This document shows, one piece after another, positions 1 through 6,867 of a stretch of DNA of 16,734 nucleotides. Numbering within the stretch: the stretch's first letter is position 1; each line of letters begins with the position of its first letter. Both the position numbers and the translations under genes were made by a program. The notes beneath the pieces are model-generated. The model ran no database searches. It was not told where the DNA came from and was given only the letters and a program-made list of their open reading frames with translations. This DNA is from an uncultured Collinsella sp. (GTDB lineage Bacteria > Actinomycetota > Coriobacteriia > Coriobacteriales > Coriobacteriaceae). The stretch is from assembly GCA_958435545.1 (NCBI GenBank), contig CAUBGU010000029.1, positions 1-16,734 of the forward strand, written 5' to 3'.

Positions 1-1
1 G

Positions 2-25
2 CCTATCGAGACGATCGAGTGGTAG
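2..25 (+). CDS. C-terminal end of probable ABC transporter ATP-binding protein (partial)
   Basis: Only the last seven codons are in the window. They read PIETIEW and end in TAG at 23-25. ATPases paired with FtsX-type permeases often end in a short acidic tail finishing in IEW, which is known to me from the family and is not proof here. The frame runs off the left edge. The permease gene starts 5 bases after this stop, or overlaps it if the GTG at 19 is used, which fits a two-gene ABC operon. The call rests on the tail and the context alone. Confidence 0.45.
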   Translation, partial: PIETIEW

Positions 26-30
26 CGCCC

Positions 31-2796
31 ATGGACCAGGATCGCCAAAACAGCCAAAACCACGATACGGAGCACACGGGTCGCGATCGGGAGTTCGCGA
101 CCTACCGTACTGCCCAAAGCTCAAACGATATGGTGCCGACGGTTTTTCGCCGTGGCATCTACCGCACGATTCGCGGCAGCCTCAAACGTTTCTTGTCTAT
201 CGTCGTGATCACCGCGCTCGGCGTGAGCGTGATGTGCGGCCTCAAGGCGGGCTGCGAGGACCTGTGCGATTCGGTCGACGCCTATTTTGATCAGCAGAAT
301 GTCTATGACATCAACGTGCAGTCGACCTATGGCCTTACGCGCGACGATCTTGCGGCTATCCAAGAGGTCGACGGCGTCGAGACGGCCGAGGGCATCTACA
401 CCGAGACCGCCTACACCGCCGTGGGCACAACGCGCGAACGCGTGGTCGTGCAGAGTCTCTCCAAGGAGAACATCGATCAACCGGTGTTGGTGAGCGGCGA
501 TTTGCCCGAGAGCGCCGATGAAGTCGCGGTGACTTCGAAGTTCCTGAAGGCTTCGGGCAAAAAGCTCGGCGATACGGTGAGTTTTGCCGCCAATGACGCG
601 AGCTCGTCCAACCAAAGTGCCAAGGATCAGTTTGCCGCGGGCGATTACACCATTACGGCCGAGGTCCTCGATCCTACCGACGTGAGCTCCGACTCGACAG
701 TCAACGCCTTTCGCGCTGCTTCGGCTGCGGACTATAAGTTCTATGTGAGCGAGGATGCCGCGACATCTTCTTCCTACTCCGCAGTCCACGTGATTGTCGA
801 GGGAGCCAAGAGTCTTAACTCCTATTCGGATGCCTACACGACAAAGATCAACGAGGTTAAAGGCAACATCGAGAAGATCCGCGAGGGGCGTGAGAAGGCG
901 CGCGTTCAGGAGCTGACGGTCGACACGCCGGTAAGCTTGGATGCGGCCGAGCGCCAGGCGAATATGCTCTTTGGGATTGAACAGGACAACATCAATCGCA
1001 TGACCGAGGGCAGCGAGGAGCGCGTCCAGGCTCAGGCAGAGTTGGACCAGCGGCGCGCCGCCGCCAACCAGCATTTTGCCGATGCCCGCGCCGAGCTTTC
1101 CGATCTGGGCGAATGCACCTGGTACATTCAGGACCGCGGTAACATCGCAAGCTACTCGAGCGTCGAGAGCGACAGTTCTTCGATCGAGGCCATCGCCACG
1201 GTTTTCCCATTTATCTTCTTTGTCGTCGCTGTGCTCATCAGTCTTACCACCGCCACGCGCATGGTCGAGGAGGAGCGCACGCTTATTGGCCTGTACAAGG
1301 CGCTTGGCTATTCACGCGAGCGCATCCTGTCCAAATACGTGGACTATGCGCTGTGGGCATGTCTGATCGGCGGCGTGCTCGGCAACATCATCGGATTTGT
1401 GGGCCTGCCGCTGTTCCTGTTTACGGTGTTCGACGACATGTACTCGCTGCCCCAGATGCTGCTCTCGTACGACATCGTGTCGTCGCTCGTGTCGGTGGCG
1501 CTGTTTGCCGTGGGCGTGGTGGGTGCCACGATTATCGCCTGCCGCCACGAGATGGCCGAGACCCCAGCCTCGCTCATGCGTCCCAAGGCCCCGCGCGCCG
1601 GCTCGCGCATTCTGCTCGAGCGCATCGGCTTTATCTGGCGCCGCATGGGCTTTTTGAACAAGGTGGCAGCACGTAACCTGTTCCGCTACAAAAAGCGCGC
1701 TTTTATGACCATCTTCGGTATCGCCGGCTGCACGGCGCTCGTGATCTGCGGTATGGGCATTCGCGACACGTCGGTGGCGCTTTCGCCCAAACAGTACGGG
1801 CATATCACGCGCTACGACCTGCTGGCGGTCGCCAATCCCGACGATTTTTCGCAGACGTGCGCGGCATTGGATGAGCGCAGCGCGGCCAATGATTTCAACG
1901 TGACCGTGACCTCGACCCTGCCGATTATGACCGACAACGTCACCTTTACGTTTGGCGGCAAGAGCGAGACCGTGCAGCTGATCGTGGTGCCCGATGACCG
2001 CACGAGTGACTTGGGCGATTACGTGCGTCTGGAGGATGAGTCCAAAGAACCGCTGCCTTTGCGTGACGGAGACGTGTATCTGAGCAAAAGTTCACAGCTG
2101 GTGCTGGGGATTCAGCCGGGCGATACGGCTCACGTCCAGGATTCGTCGCTCAATGTTGCCAAGGTCAAAGTCAGCGACATTTCGCTTAACTATCTGGGCA
2201 ACACGCTTTACATGACGCAGGGCACCTATGAGCGTGCGTTCGGTCGAAGCGTACGCCTTAACGGCGTCTTTGTGCTGCTTAAGGGTTCGTCGGCCGACCA
2301 GATTGCGTTTAGCAAGAATCTTAAGAGTGACGGTTGGCTTACGATTTCGAGCACGGCCGAGCATTGGGAAAACTATGAGGCGAACTTTACGATTATCAAT
2401 TCGGTCGTGGTGCTCGTGACCTTTATGGCGGCGTGCCTGTCGTTTGTGGTGGTGTTTACGCTGTCCAACACGAACATCTCCGAGCGCGAACGCGAGCTGG
2501 CGACCATTAAGGTGCTGGGCTTCCGCCGTGGCGAGGTGCACCATTACGTGAACAAGGAGACGTTGATCCTCACGGCGATTGGCGCCGCGCTGGGCGTGCC
2601 GCTAGGCGGCTTGCTGGCCGAGAGCTTTACGTACATTTTGCAGATGCCGTCGCTGTACTTTGACGTCGAGGTCGAGCCGCTAAGCTACGTGCTCGCCGTG
2701 GTGCTTTCCTTTGGCTTTACGTTTATCGTCAACCTCGCCACCAATCGTACCCTCAACAAGATCGACATGGTCGGCGCCCTCAAGAGTGCCGAGTAA
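31..2796 (+). CDS. FtsX-family ABC transporter permease
   Basis: Large membrane component of an ABC transporter of the MacB/FtsX type, about 921 residues. Rough layout: a cytoplasmic N-terminus of about 50 residues; a first membrane helix near 52-73 (RFLSIVVITALGVSVMCGLK); a long extracellular region to about residue 385 with a charged, probably coiled-coil stretch (IEKIREGREKARVQ); an FtsX domain with three helices near 388-410, 440-463 and 486-506; another helix near 557-578; a second extracellular domain; and a C-terminal FtsX domain with helices near 787-812, 845-866 and 884-905. The sequence RMVEEERTLIGLYKALGYSR after the second helix is the typical FtsX coupling segment, echoed by ERERELATIKVLGFRRGEV near the C-terminus. 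I chose ATG 31, just after the upstream stop; GTG 19 in the same frame would overlap it. Substrate unknown. Relatives often carry a longer coiled coil, so this is a compact version. Confidence 0.9.
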   Translation: MDQDRQNSQNHDTEHTGRDREFATYRTAQSSNDMVPTVFRRGIYRTIRGSLKRFLSIVVITALGVSVMCGLKAGCEDLCDSVDAYFDQQNVYDINVQSTYGLTRDDLAAIQEVDGVETAEGIYTETAYTAVGTTRERVVVQSLSKENIDQPVLVSGDLPESADEVAVTSKFLKASGKKLGDTVSFAANDASSSNQSAKDQFAAGDYTITAEVLDPTDVSSDSTVNAFRAASAADYKFYVSEDAATSSSYSAVHVIVEGAKSLNSYSDAYTTKINEVKGNIEKIREGREKARVQELTVDTPVSLDAAERQANMLFGIEQDNINRMTEGSEERVQAQAELDQRRAAANQHFADARAELSDLGECTWYIQDRGNIASYSSVESDSSSIEAIATVFPFIFFVVAVLISLTTATRMVEEERTLIGLYKALGYSRERILSKYVDYALWACLIGGVLGNIIGFVGLPLFLFTVFDDMYSLPQMLLSYDIVSSLVSVALFAVGVVGATIIACRHEMAETPASLMRPKAPRAGSRILLERIGFIWRRMGFLNKVAARNLFRYKKRAFMTIFGIAGCTALVICGMGIRDTSVALSPKQYGHITRYDLLAVANPDDFSQTCAALDERSAANDFNVTVTSTLPIMTDNVTFTFGGKSETVQLIVVPDDRTSDLGDYVRLEDESKEPLPLRDGDVYLSKSSQLVLGIQPGDTAHVQDSSLNVAKVKVSDISLNYLGNTLYMTQGTYERAFGRSVRLNGVFVLLKGSSADQIAFSKNLKSDGWLTISSTAEHWENYEANFTIINSVVVLVTFMAACLSFVVVFTLSNTNISERERELATIKVLGFRRGEVHHYVNKETLILTAIGAALGVPLGGLLAESFTYILQMPSLYFDVEVEPLSYVLAVVLSFGFTFIVNLATNRTLNKIDMVGALKSAE

Positions 2797-2836
2797 CCTG
2801 TCCTGGGATTCAAGTTCTAGCGAGCTGCCGACGCGC

Positions 2837-3156
2837 CCACAGCAACATTTTTGCATAAACTGCCCCTTCGAATGTATATTTCGGCGGGGCGGTTGCTTTT
2901 TGCCCACGGGTACCCCAGGGGGCGGCGTGCAAATTCCGGAGTATTCAGCATCCCGGAGTCCGCGGGCGCGGGGGCGGGGGTGCAAAACTGCGCTGAAAGC
3001 CCCGATTCTGAGCCCCAACGCCTCTAGAGCCGCTCGTTTTTTTACAGGATGCGGCCCATGGTGCCTGCCTTTCGCCCAAAATCCAGTATGCAGGCACCCT
3101 CGGCTGCTGAATACTCCCAAAAATGCACGCCGCATCCTACCCTAGGCACCCGTAGC
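2837..3156 (+). repeat. Long interspersed intergenic repeat, copy 1
   Basis: A 320-bp sequence that recurs in the same orientation at 5149-5466. The core 2891-2972 is identical to 5203-5284 over 82 bases; the rest is clearly alignable but diverged. Shared landmarks in order are CCACAGC, TGCATAAAC, the core (GGTTGCTTTTTGCCCACGGG onward), TTTCGCCCAAAATCCAGTAT, GCAGGCACC and CCCTAGGCACCCG. A stem near the 5' end pairs 2858-2866 (AACTGCCCC) with 2886-2894 (GGGGCGGTT). A 9-bp stem near the 3' end pairs GGTGCCTGC (3060-3068) with GCAGGCACC (3090-3098). It could be a non-autonomous mobile element or a structured RNA. I do not recognise it as a named family. Confidence 0.9.
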
Positions 3157-3185
3157 TACTCTGCGGGTGCGTGGCCTGATAGTAA

Positions 3186-3250
3186 GTTGCGGTGGAATAG
3201 TTCCTGTTTGGCATAGCAGAGCCATGAAACAGGAACTATTCCACCGCAAC
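3186..3250. repeat. Perfect 24-bp-arm hairpin, AGTTGCGGTG family, copy 1
   Basis: The left arm 3186-3209 and right arm 3227-3250 are exact reverse complements over 24 bases (outer end GTTGCGGTGGAATAGTTCC). A further GGC/GCC pair lies inside and the loop is short. No T-run follows on either strand, so it does not look like a standard intrinsic terminator. Related hairpins are at 4408-4473 and 12665-12731. The conserved outer end with variable interior suggests a palindromic repeat family of REP or MITE type. Confidence 0.88.
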
Positions 3251-3436
3251 GTATTGAGAGGGCTCTTGGCTGTTATGCGAACTAACATTTGTCATGAAAT
3301 GGCAGGCCATTAGGGGGTTGCTACTCGTAGTTGCGGTAGGGTTGGGGCAGATTCTAACTAGAAATGGTGGTCGCTACCGGTTATTCTCGGCATACTCGGC
3401 TCATTCGATTACGGTCGCCACATGAAAGGAACCACT

Positions 3437-4357
3437 ATGGATCTTGCGATGGCACAGCGCCTCGTCGATCGCCGCAAAGCTGCCGGTCTTTCCCAGGAGG
3501 CTCTTGCTGCCCAGTTGGGCGTAAGCCGCCAAGCTGTCAGCAAATGGGAACGCAGCGAATCCTCGCCCGATACCGATAACCTTATTGCACTCGCCGCGCT
3601 GTATGGCGTGTCACTGGATGAGTTGCTATATGGGGAAGCGGCTAGCGATGTCGACACCTCGGCCGACGATGACGTTGACGCAAATAATTACGACGAGACT
3701 GAAGGCACCGAGTCTTCTACCGAGCACGTGGATCCTGACGGCAAGCCATTTGTCGACATTTCCCTTGCACGCGGCATTCACGTTGTCGACCCCAACAAAG
3801 GTGAAGAGGTTCATGTTGGTTGGAGCGGCATCCACGTGGCTAACGAGCGCAAGGGTGAAGAGGTCCATGTGGGGCCGGGCGGATTGCATATCGATACGCT
3901 AGAGGACGATGGACACAGCGTACATACCAATGCCGACGGCACCGTCACCATCGACGGCGAGACGTTTTCCAGCTGGAAAGAGGCACACGACAAGCTCGAC
4001 CATCATGGCAAGCATTTCCACACCAAGATCGGTCGCGCATGGAACGAGTTTCCCTTTCCTGCACTTGTCGTCCTCGCCTATCTCGCGCTCGGCATCATCT
4101 GCGGCACGTGGGGTATGGGGCTCTTTCTGGTCTTTCTGATTCCCGTCTACGAGGCGATGGGCGACTTTATCGACCGACATCATCTCTCCAAGCTGATCGG
4201 CGTCGTCTATGCAACAGCCGCCATTGCCTGGTTCCTCTATATGTGGCTTTGTTTGGCACAGCCCCATCCCGCATGGGTCATCCTCATCACGATTCCCTTC
4301 ATAGAGGCACTCATGTGCTGGTGCCGAAAGCAATGGAAGCGCCGCAAACAAGCCTAA
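3437..4357 (+). CDS. XRE-family transcriptional regulator with C-terminal membrane segments
   Basis: A 306-residue protein joining a DNA-binding domain to a membrane domain. Residues about 3-66 form an XRE/Cro helix-turn-helix (RKAAGLSQEALAAQLGVSRQ, then AVSKWERSESSPD). An acidic linker (about 70-100) follows, then a middle part with two near-identical units, GIHVVDPNKGEEVHVGWS (113-130) and GIHVANERKGEEVHVGPG (131-148), and a third weaker start, GLHIDTL. A His-rich stretch (HDKLDHHGKHFH, about 184-195) precedes about four hydrophobic segments (207-227, 228-245, 254-274, 279-296) and a basic tail. The start is ATG 3437 because AAAGGA at 3425-3430 sits 6 bases upstream; the in-frame ATG at 3422 would lie over that site. 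It probably senses something at the membrane and regulates transcription as a one-component system; ligand and targets are unknown. It stands alone between two hairpins of one repeat family. Confidence 0.85.
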   Translation: MDLAMAQRLVDRRKAAGLSQEALAAQLGVSRQAVSKWERSESSPDTDNLIALAALYGVSLDELLYGEAASDVDTSADDDVDANNYDETEGTESSTEHVDPDGKPFVDISLARGIHVVDPNKGEEVHVGWSGIHVANERKGEEVHVGPGGLHIDTLEDDGHSVHTNADGTVTIDGETFSSWKEAHDKLDHHGKHFHTKIGRAWNEFPFPALVVLAYLALGIICGTWGMGLFLVFLIPVYEAMGDFIDRHHLSKLIGVVYATAAIAWFLYMWLCLAQPHPAWVILITIPFIEALMCWCRKQWKRRKQA

Positions 4358-4407
4358 GCCGTTCCAACCCGTCAACAATGCTTGGCCAACGCCGCTCGCC
4401 CCTTCCA

Positions 4408-4473
4408 AGTTGCGGTGAAATACGGACCGTTGAGGACCTTGGAGCGTCTAACAGTCCCGATTTCACCGCAACT
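4408..4473. repeat. Hairpin of the AGTTGCGGTG family, copy 2
   Basis: AGTTGCGGTGAAAT (4408-4421) is the exact reverse complement of 4460-4473 over 14 bases. After two mismatched positions the pairing resumes for GGAC/GTCC. The outer ten bases match the other two copies, while the inner part differs. It lies about 50 bases downstream of the XRE stop codon. Confidence 0.8.
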
Positions 4474-4544
4474 CACGAATGGACAGGGCAATTCCAACAC
4501 GGGAACTGGCATTTAACTCGCCGCATGCCAAGAAAATGGCCGAT

Positions 4545-4668
4545 TTACTACGATGAACTCGATGAGGCCGACCACACCCATCTTTTTCAAAAATCGGCAA
4601 GCTTTCTACCTGCGGTTTTACTTTCACCCTTTTCGGCATGGTCGAAGGCATTCGAATCATCGTAGTAA
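4545..4668. repeat. 124-bp block bounded by 12-bp inverted repeats
   Basis: TTACTACGATGA (4545-4556) is exactly complementary to TCATCGTAGTAA (4657-4668). A second, partly overlapping pair, GCCGATTT (4539-4546) with AAATCGGC (4591-4598), offers an alternative fold. The block could be a small non-autonomous element or a structured transcript. No target-site duplication is obvious. Confidence 0.5.
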
Positions 4669-4805
4669 TTAGGCGCATTTTGTAGCAAACGGTTCATTCA
4701 GGTTCGAACTCGAAGACCGATGGTCCCCTCATCCACGGCTGTGAGCGAAAATACCAAATAGAATAAAAATCGAATGGCTAAGTCTGTTTGGTGAACGGAG
4801 GCAAT

Positions 4806-5135
4806 ATGGGCGAGGTAACTGAAAGCGACTGGAAGCTGTTTAAAGAGCTGCTCCCAAAATGGCAAGAAAGCTATATGGAAATGCTCATCGGCCAGTACAT
4901 CGAGATACTGAACGGTGGCAGTGAAGCGTCCAGTAGATTTTGGGCGTTAGAAGAGCGTATCAATAGGGACAAGCTGTCCTCAGGAGTGCTTGTGAACGAT
5001 ATTCGCCGCAGCACCATGCGTTATGAGTTAGCCAACTTGCTTTCCGATAACGTTATCACGCTCGACGACCTTGACGGTTTCACCGAAGACATTAAGGGCT
5101 ACGCACGACGTTGCATCGGTCGGCAAGAACGCTGA
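4806..5135 (+). CDS. Small soluble protein of unknown function
   Basis: A 109-residue protein starting MGEVTESDWKLFKELLPKWQ. A strong ribosome binding site (GGAGG, 4797-4801) sits 4 bases before ATG 4806; the TTG at 4788 and GTG at 4791 upstream in frame would overlap it and are less likely. The protein is mostly helical and charged, with no membrane segment or signal peptide. A conserved-looking end, ITLDDLDGFTEDIKGYARRC, follows a central SRFWALEERI. I have seen similar short proteins in Clostridia and Coriobacteria, sometimes labelled multidrug transporter; that label does not fit a protein without membrane helices. It lies between an inverted-repeat block and copy 2 of the long repeat, which starts 13 bases after its stop. 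Function unknown. Confidence 0.72.
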   Translation: MGEVTESDWKLFKELLPKWQESYMEMLIGQYIEILNGGSEASSRFWALEERINRDKLSSGVLVNDIRRSTMRYELANLLSDNVITLDDLDGFTEDIKGYARRCIGRQER

Positions 5136-5647
5136 ACGACATGCGCATCCACAGCCGCTGTACTGCATAAACCGCCCCGCCGGATGCATATTTCGGCTGG
5201 GTGGTTGCTTTTTGCCCACGGGTACCCCAGGGGGCGGCGTGCAAATTCCGGAGTATTCAGCATCCCGGAGTCCGCGGGCGCGGGAATGGGTGCACAAAAC
5301 CGCGTTGAAAGCCTTGATTATGGGCCCTCGGCACCTCAAGGATCGCTCATTTTTACAGTATGCGGCTCATGGCGCCTGCTTTTCGCCCAAAATCCAGTAT
5401 GCAGGCACCCACGGCTGCTGAAAACTCCCAAAAATGCACGCTGCACCCACCCTAGGCACCCGCAGCAAGAAGACGAATAGCCTCGGCCTTCCTAGTTACC
5501 GCAGGAGGCCCCAGGGCTTACCTCCCAAATCTTTCCGCAGGACGGAAGGACCCCGCCGCGCGAAGCGCGCAGCGGGGTCCTGACATGTCCGAGGACGATT
5601 TGGGAGGTAAGCCCTGGAGCCTCCGATGAGAGCAGTTCCAGCCGAGG
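5136..5647. other. 512-bp non-coding interval: long repeat copy 2 plus nested palindrome
   Basis: Between the small gene ending at 5135 and the convergent phosphofructokinase gene. It is almost entirely filled by the long repeat copy 2 (5149-5466) and the nested palindrome (5472-5656). No separate gene is supported. Confidence 0.8.
5149..5466 (+). repeat. Long interspersed intergenic repeat, copy 2
   Basis: Second direct copy of the element at 2837-3156, with 82 identical bases at 5203-5284. The 5' stem is kept: AACCGCCC (5170-5177) pairs with GGGTGGTT (5199-5206). Compared with copy 1, one U·G pair has become C-G and one G-C pair has become G·U, so base pairing survives only if the plus strand is the RNA. 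The 3' stem (5371-5379 with 5401-5409) has one C/A mismatch here, which would be a wobble pair on the minus strand. The copy ends at CACCCGCAGC; the CGGGTGC arm found after copy 1 is missing, and the nested palindrome begins six bases later. Confidence 0.9.
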
Positions 5648-5656
5648 CTATTCGTC
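5472..5656. repeat. 185-bp three-tier nested palindrome overlapping the phosphofructokinase stop codon
   Basis: Three concentric inverted repeats. The outer 16-bp arms are exact (GACGAATAGCCTCGGC at 5472-5487 and its complement at 5641-5656). The middle 28-bp arms (5504-5531 and 5597-5624) have one mismatch. The inner 10-bp arms AGGACCCCGC (5547-5556) and GCGGGGTCCT (5572-5581) enclose a further GCGCG/CGCGC tip. The right outer arm contains the last two codons and the stop of the minus-strand phosphofructokinase gene, so the left arm is an inverted copy of that gene end. No T-run follows the inner stem on the minus strand, so a simple terminator role is uncertain. It may stop or protect the transcript, or be a mobile or recombination product. 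Confidence 0.88.
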
Positions 5657-6727
5657 GCCGAAGCTGATGCCCAGCGCCTTGGCCTCCCGTACCAGGTCAC
5701 TCTGGGGGTCGACAAACTTGAGCTTGCCGGCGACATCCTCGAGCGGCATGTGGCACATTTTGCCGTCGCGCAGGGCAATCATGTAGCCAAACTCGCCGCG
5801 CAGGCAGCCGAGCGCTGCCTCGACGCCGCACTGAGTCGCAAAGATGCGGTCCTGGGCGTCGGGCTGACCGCCGCGCTGCGTGTGGCCGGGGATGGCGACG
5901 CGGGTCTCGCGACCGGTCTTGGCTTCGATCTCCTTGGCGATGTCGTAGACAATCGACGGGCTCGTACGCTCGGCGAGCTTCTTCTTGTACTCCTTCTTGG
6001 ACAGCGCCGCGTCCTCCTTGGAGATAGCGCCCTCGGCGACGGCCACGATGGTAAAGCGGCTGCCGGTCTCCATGCGATGCTCGATGGTCTTGATGACGTT
6101 ATCCATGTCGTAGGGGATCTCGGGAATCAAGATGACATCTGCGCCGCCCGCGACGCCGGCATACAGCGGGATCCAGCCAACCTTGTGGCCCATGATCTCG
6201 ATAACGAACACGCGCCCATGGCTCGAAGCGGTGGTGTGGATGTCGTCGATGCACTTGGTAGCGACGTCGATGGCGCTCGTAAAGCCAAACGTCAACTCGG
6301 TGCCCCAGGTGTCGTTATCGATGGTCTTAGGCAGGGCGATAACGTTGAGGCCCTCTTCGCGCAGACGGTTGGCGGTCTTGGTGGAGCCGTTGCCGCCCAG
6401 CATAAACAGGCAGTCGAGCTGCAGCTTATGATAGGTGTGGACCATTGCCGGCACCTTCTCGACTCCGTCGGCCTCGGGAATATCCAGGCGCTTGAACGGC
6501 GTACGGCTTGTGCCCAGAATAGTGCCGCCACGGGTAAGGATGCCGCTAAAATCGGCGGGCGTCATGACACGGAACCTGCTGTAGATAAGGCCCTGGTAGC
6601 CGTCCTCAAAACCATAGATCTCGATAGGTTCTTCGCTATTGGTCATAAGCGTTTTGACAATGCCGCGCATGGTGGCGTTGAGCGCCTGGCAGTCGCCGCC
6701 ACTGGTAAGAAGACCGATCCTAAGCAT
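5648..6727 (-). CDS. pfkA: 6-phosphofructokinase, variant active site
   Basis: Glycolytic enzyme phosphorylating fructose 6-phosphate; 359 residues, longer than the ~320 of E. coli PfkA. The N-terminal loop is TSGGDCQALNA (8-18). The phosphate-donor motif is GGNGS (111-115): Gly114 matches E. coli Gly104, which favours ATP over pyrophosphate, but Asn113 replaces the Mg-binding Asp103. PKTIDND (133-139) holds the catalytic Asp137, with Lys134 as in pyrophosphate or mixed types. The substrate motif MGR is MGH (179-181). GHTQRGG (281-287) is conserved. The donor is therefore uncertain, with ATP likelier. Start: ATG at 6727 with GGAAGGA 6 bases upstream. Its last codons form one arm of the nested palindrome. 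A leader of 140 bases with an inverted repeat separates it from the next minus-strand gene upstream. Confidence 0.92.
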   Translation of the reverse strand: MLRIGLLTSGGDCQALNATMRGIVKTLMTNSEEPIEIYGFEDGYQGLIYSRFRVMTPADFSGILTRGGTILGTSRTPFKRLDIPEADGVEKVPAMVHTYHKLQLDCLFMLGGNGSTKTANRLREEGLNVIALPKTIDNDTWGTELTFGFTSAIDVATKCIDDIHTTASSHGRVFVIEIMGHKVGWIPLYAGVAGGADVILIPEIPYDMDNVIKTIEHRMETGSRFTIVAVAEGAISKEDAALSKKEYKKKLAERTSPSIVYDIAKEIEAKTGRETRVAIPGHTQRGGQPDAQDRIFATQCGVEAALGCLRGEFGYMIALRDGKMCHMPLEDVAGKLKFVDPQSDLVREAKALGISFGDE

Positions 6728-6765
6728 GATGAATCCTTCCGGGCAAGTTATAACATGCGCATAAG

Positions 6766-6798
6766 TTTACCCCCGCACACTGTTGATACGGGGGTAAA
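6766..6798 (-). promoter_or_regulatory. 10-bp perfect inverted repeat in the leader of the phosphofructokinase gene
   Basis: TTTACCCCCG (6766-6775) and CGGGGGTAAA (6789-6798) pair exactly around a 13-base loop, about 40 bases upstream of the phosphofructokinase start and about 70 bases after the stop of the preceding gene. No clean T-run follows on the minus strand, so it may be an operator or attenuating hairpin as easily as a terminator for the preceding gene. Confidence 0.5.
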
Positions 6799-6867
6799 AC
6801 GTGTTAGCCCAAGCGTATAGAAATGTAAACAACGTCAGGTGAGCGTAAGATCGACGGACCTGGCTCC

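Larger units (their letters stand above)
2797..3436. other. 640-bp non-coding interval rich in repeats
   Basis: No credible gene is present; open frames here run through repeat sequence and have no ribosome binding site. The interval holds copy 1 of a long interspersed repeat (2837-3156), a short inverted repeat GCACCCG/CGGGTGC just after its end (3146-3152 and 3163-3169), a perfect hairpin (3186-3250) and a lone half-site AGTTGCGGT (3329-3337) of the hairpin family. I see no clear terminator for the permease and no convincing promoter for the regulator at 3437. Confidence 0.75.
4358..4805. other. 448-bp non-coding interval with two inverted-repeat structures
   Basis: Between the XRE gene and the small gene at 4806. 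It holds hairpin family copy 2 (4408-4473) and an inverted-repeat block (4545-4668). Open frames on either strand (for example minus 4463-4678) cross these inverted repeats and show no recognisable protein or good ribosome binding site. An AT-rich stretch (4749-4775) may carry the promoter of the next gene, but I cannot place it. Confidence 0.65.

Noticed and set aside
2711..3145. Open frame through long repeat copy 1 (with a counterpart at 5071-5421) sharing a similar peptide
   Set aside because: The similarity follows from the DNA repeat. The frames overlap real genes, lack ribosome binding sites, and the diverged parts do not show protein-type substitution.
4463..4678. Minus-strand 71-codon open frame
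   Set aside because: It lies across the inverted-repeat block and hairpin copy 2, with no family resemblance.
6747..6755. TGTTATAAC as an extended -10 box for the phosphofructokinase gene
   Set aside because: Transcription would start inside the ribosome binding site, and no -35 box is present.
5750..6820. Long plus-strand open frame (356 codons) opposite the phosphofructokinase gene
   Set aside because: It mirrors a clear conserved gene on the other strand. Its composition is that of an antisense frame in GC-rich DNA, and it shows no recognisable domain.
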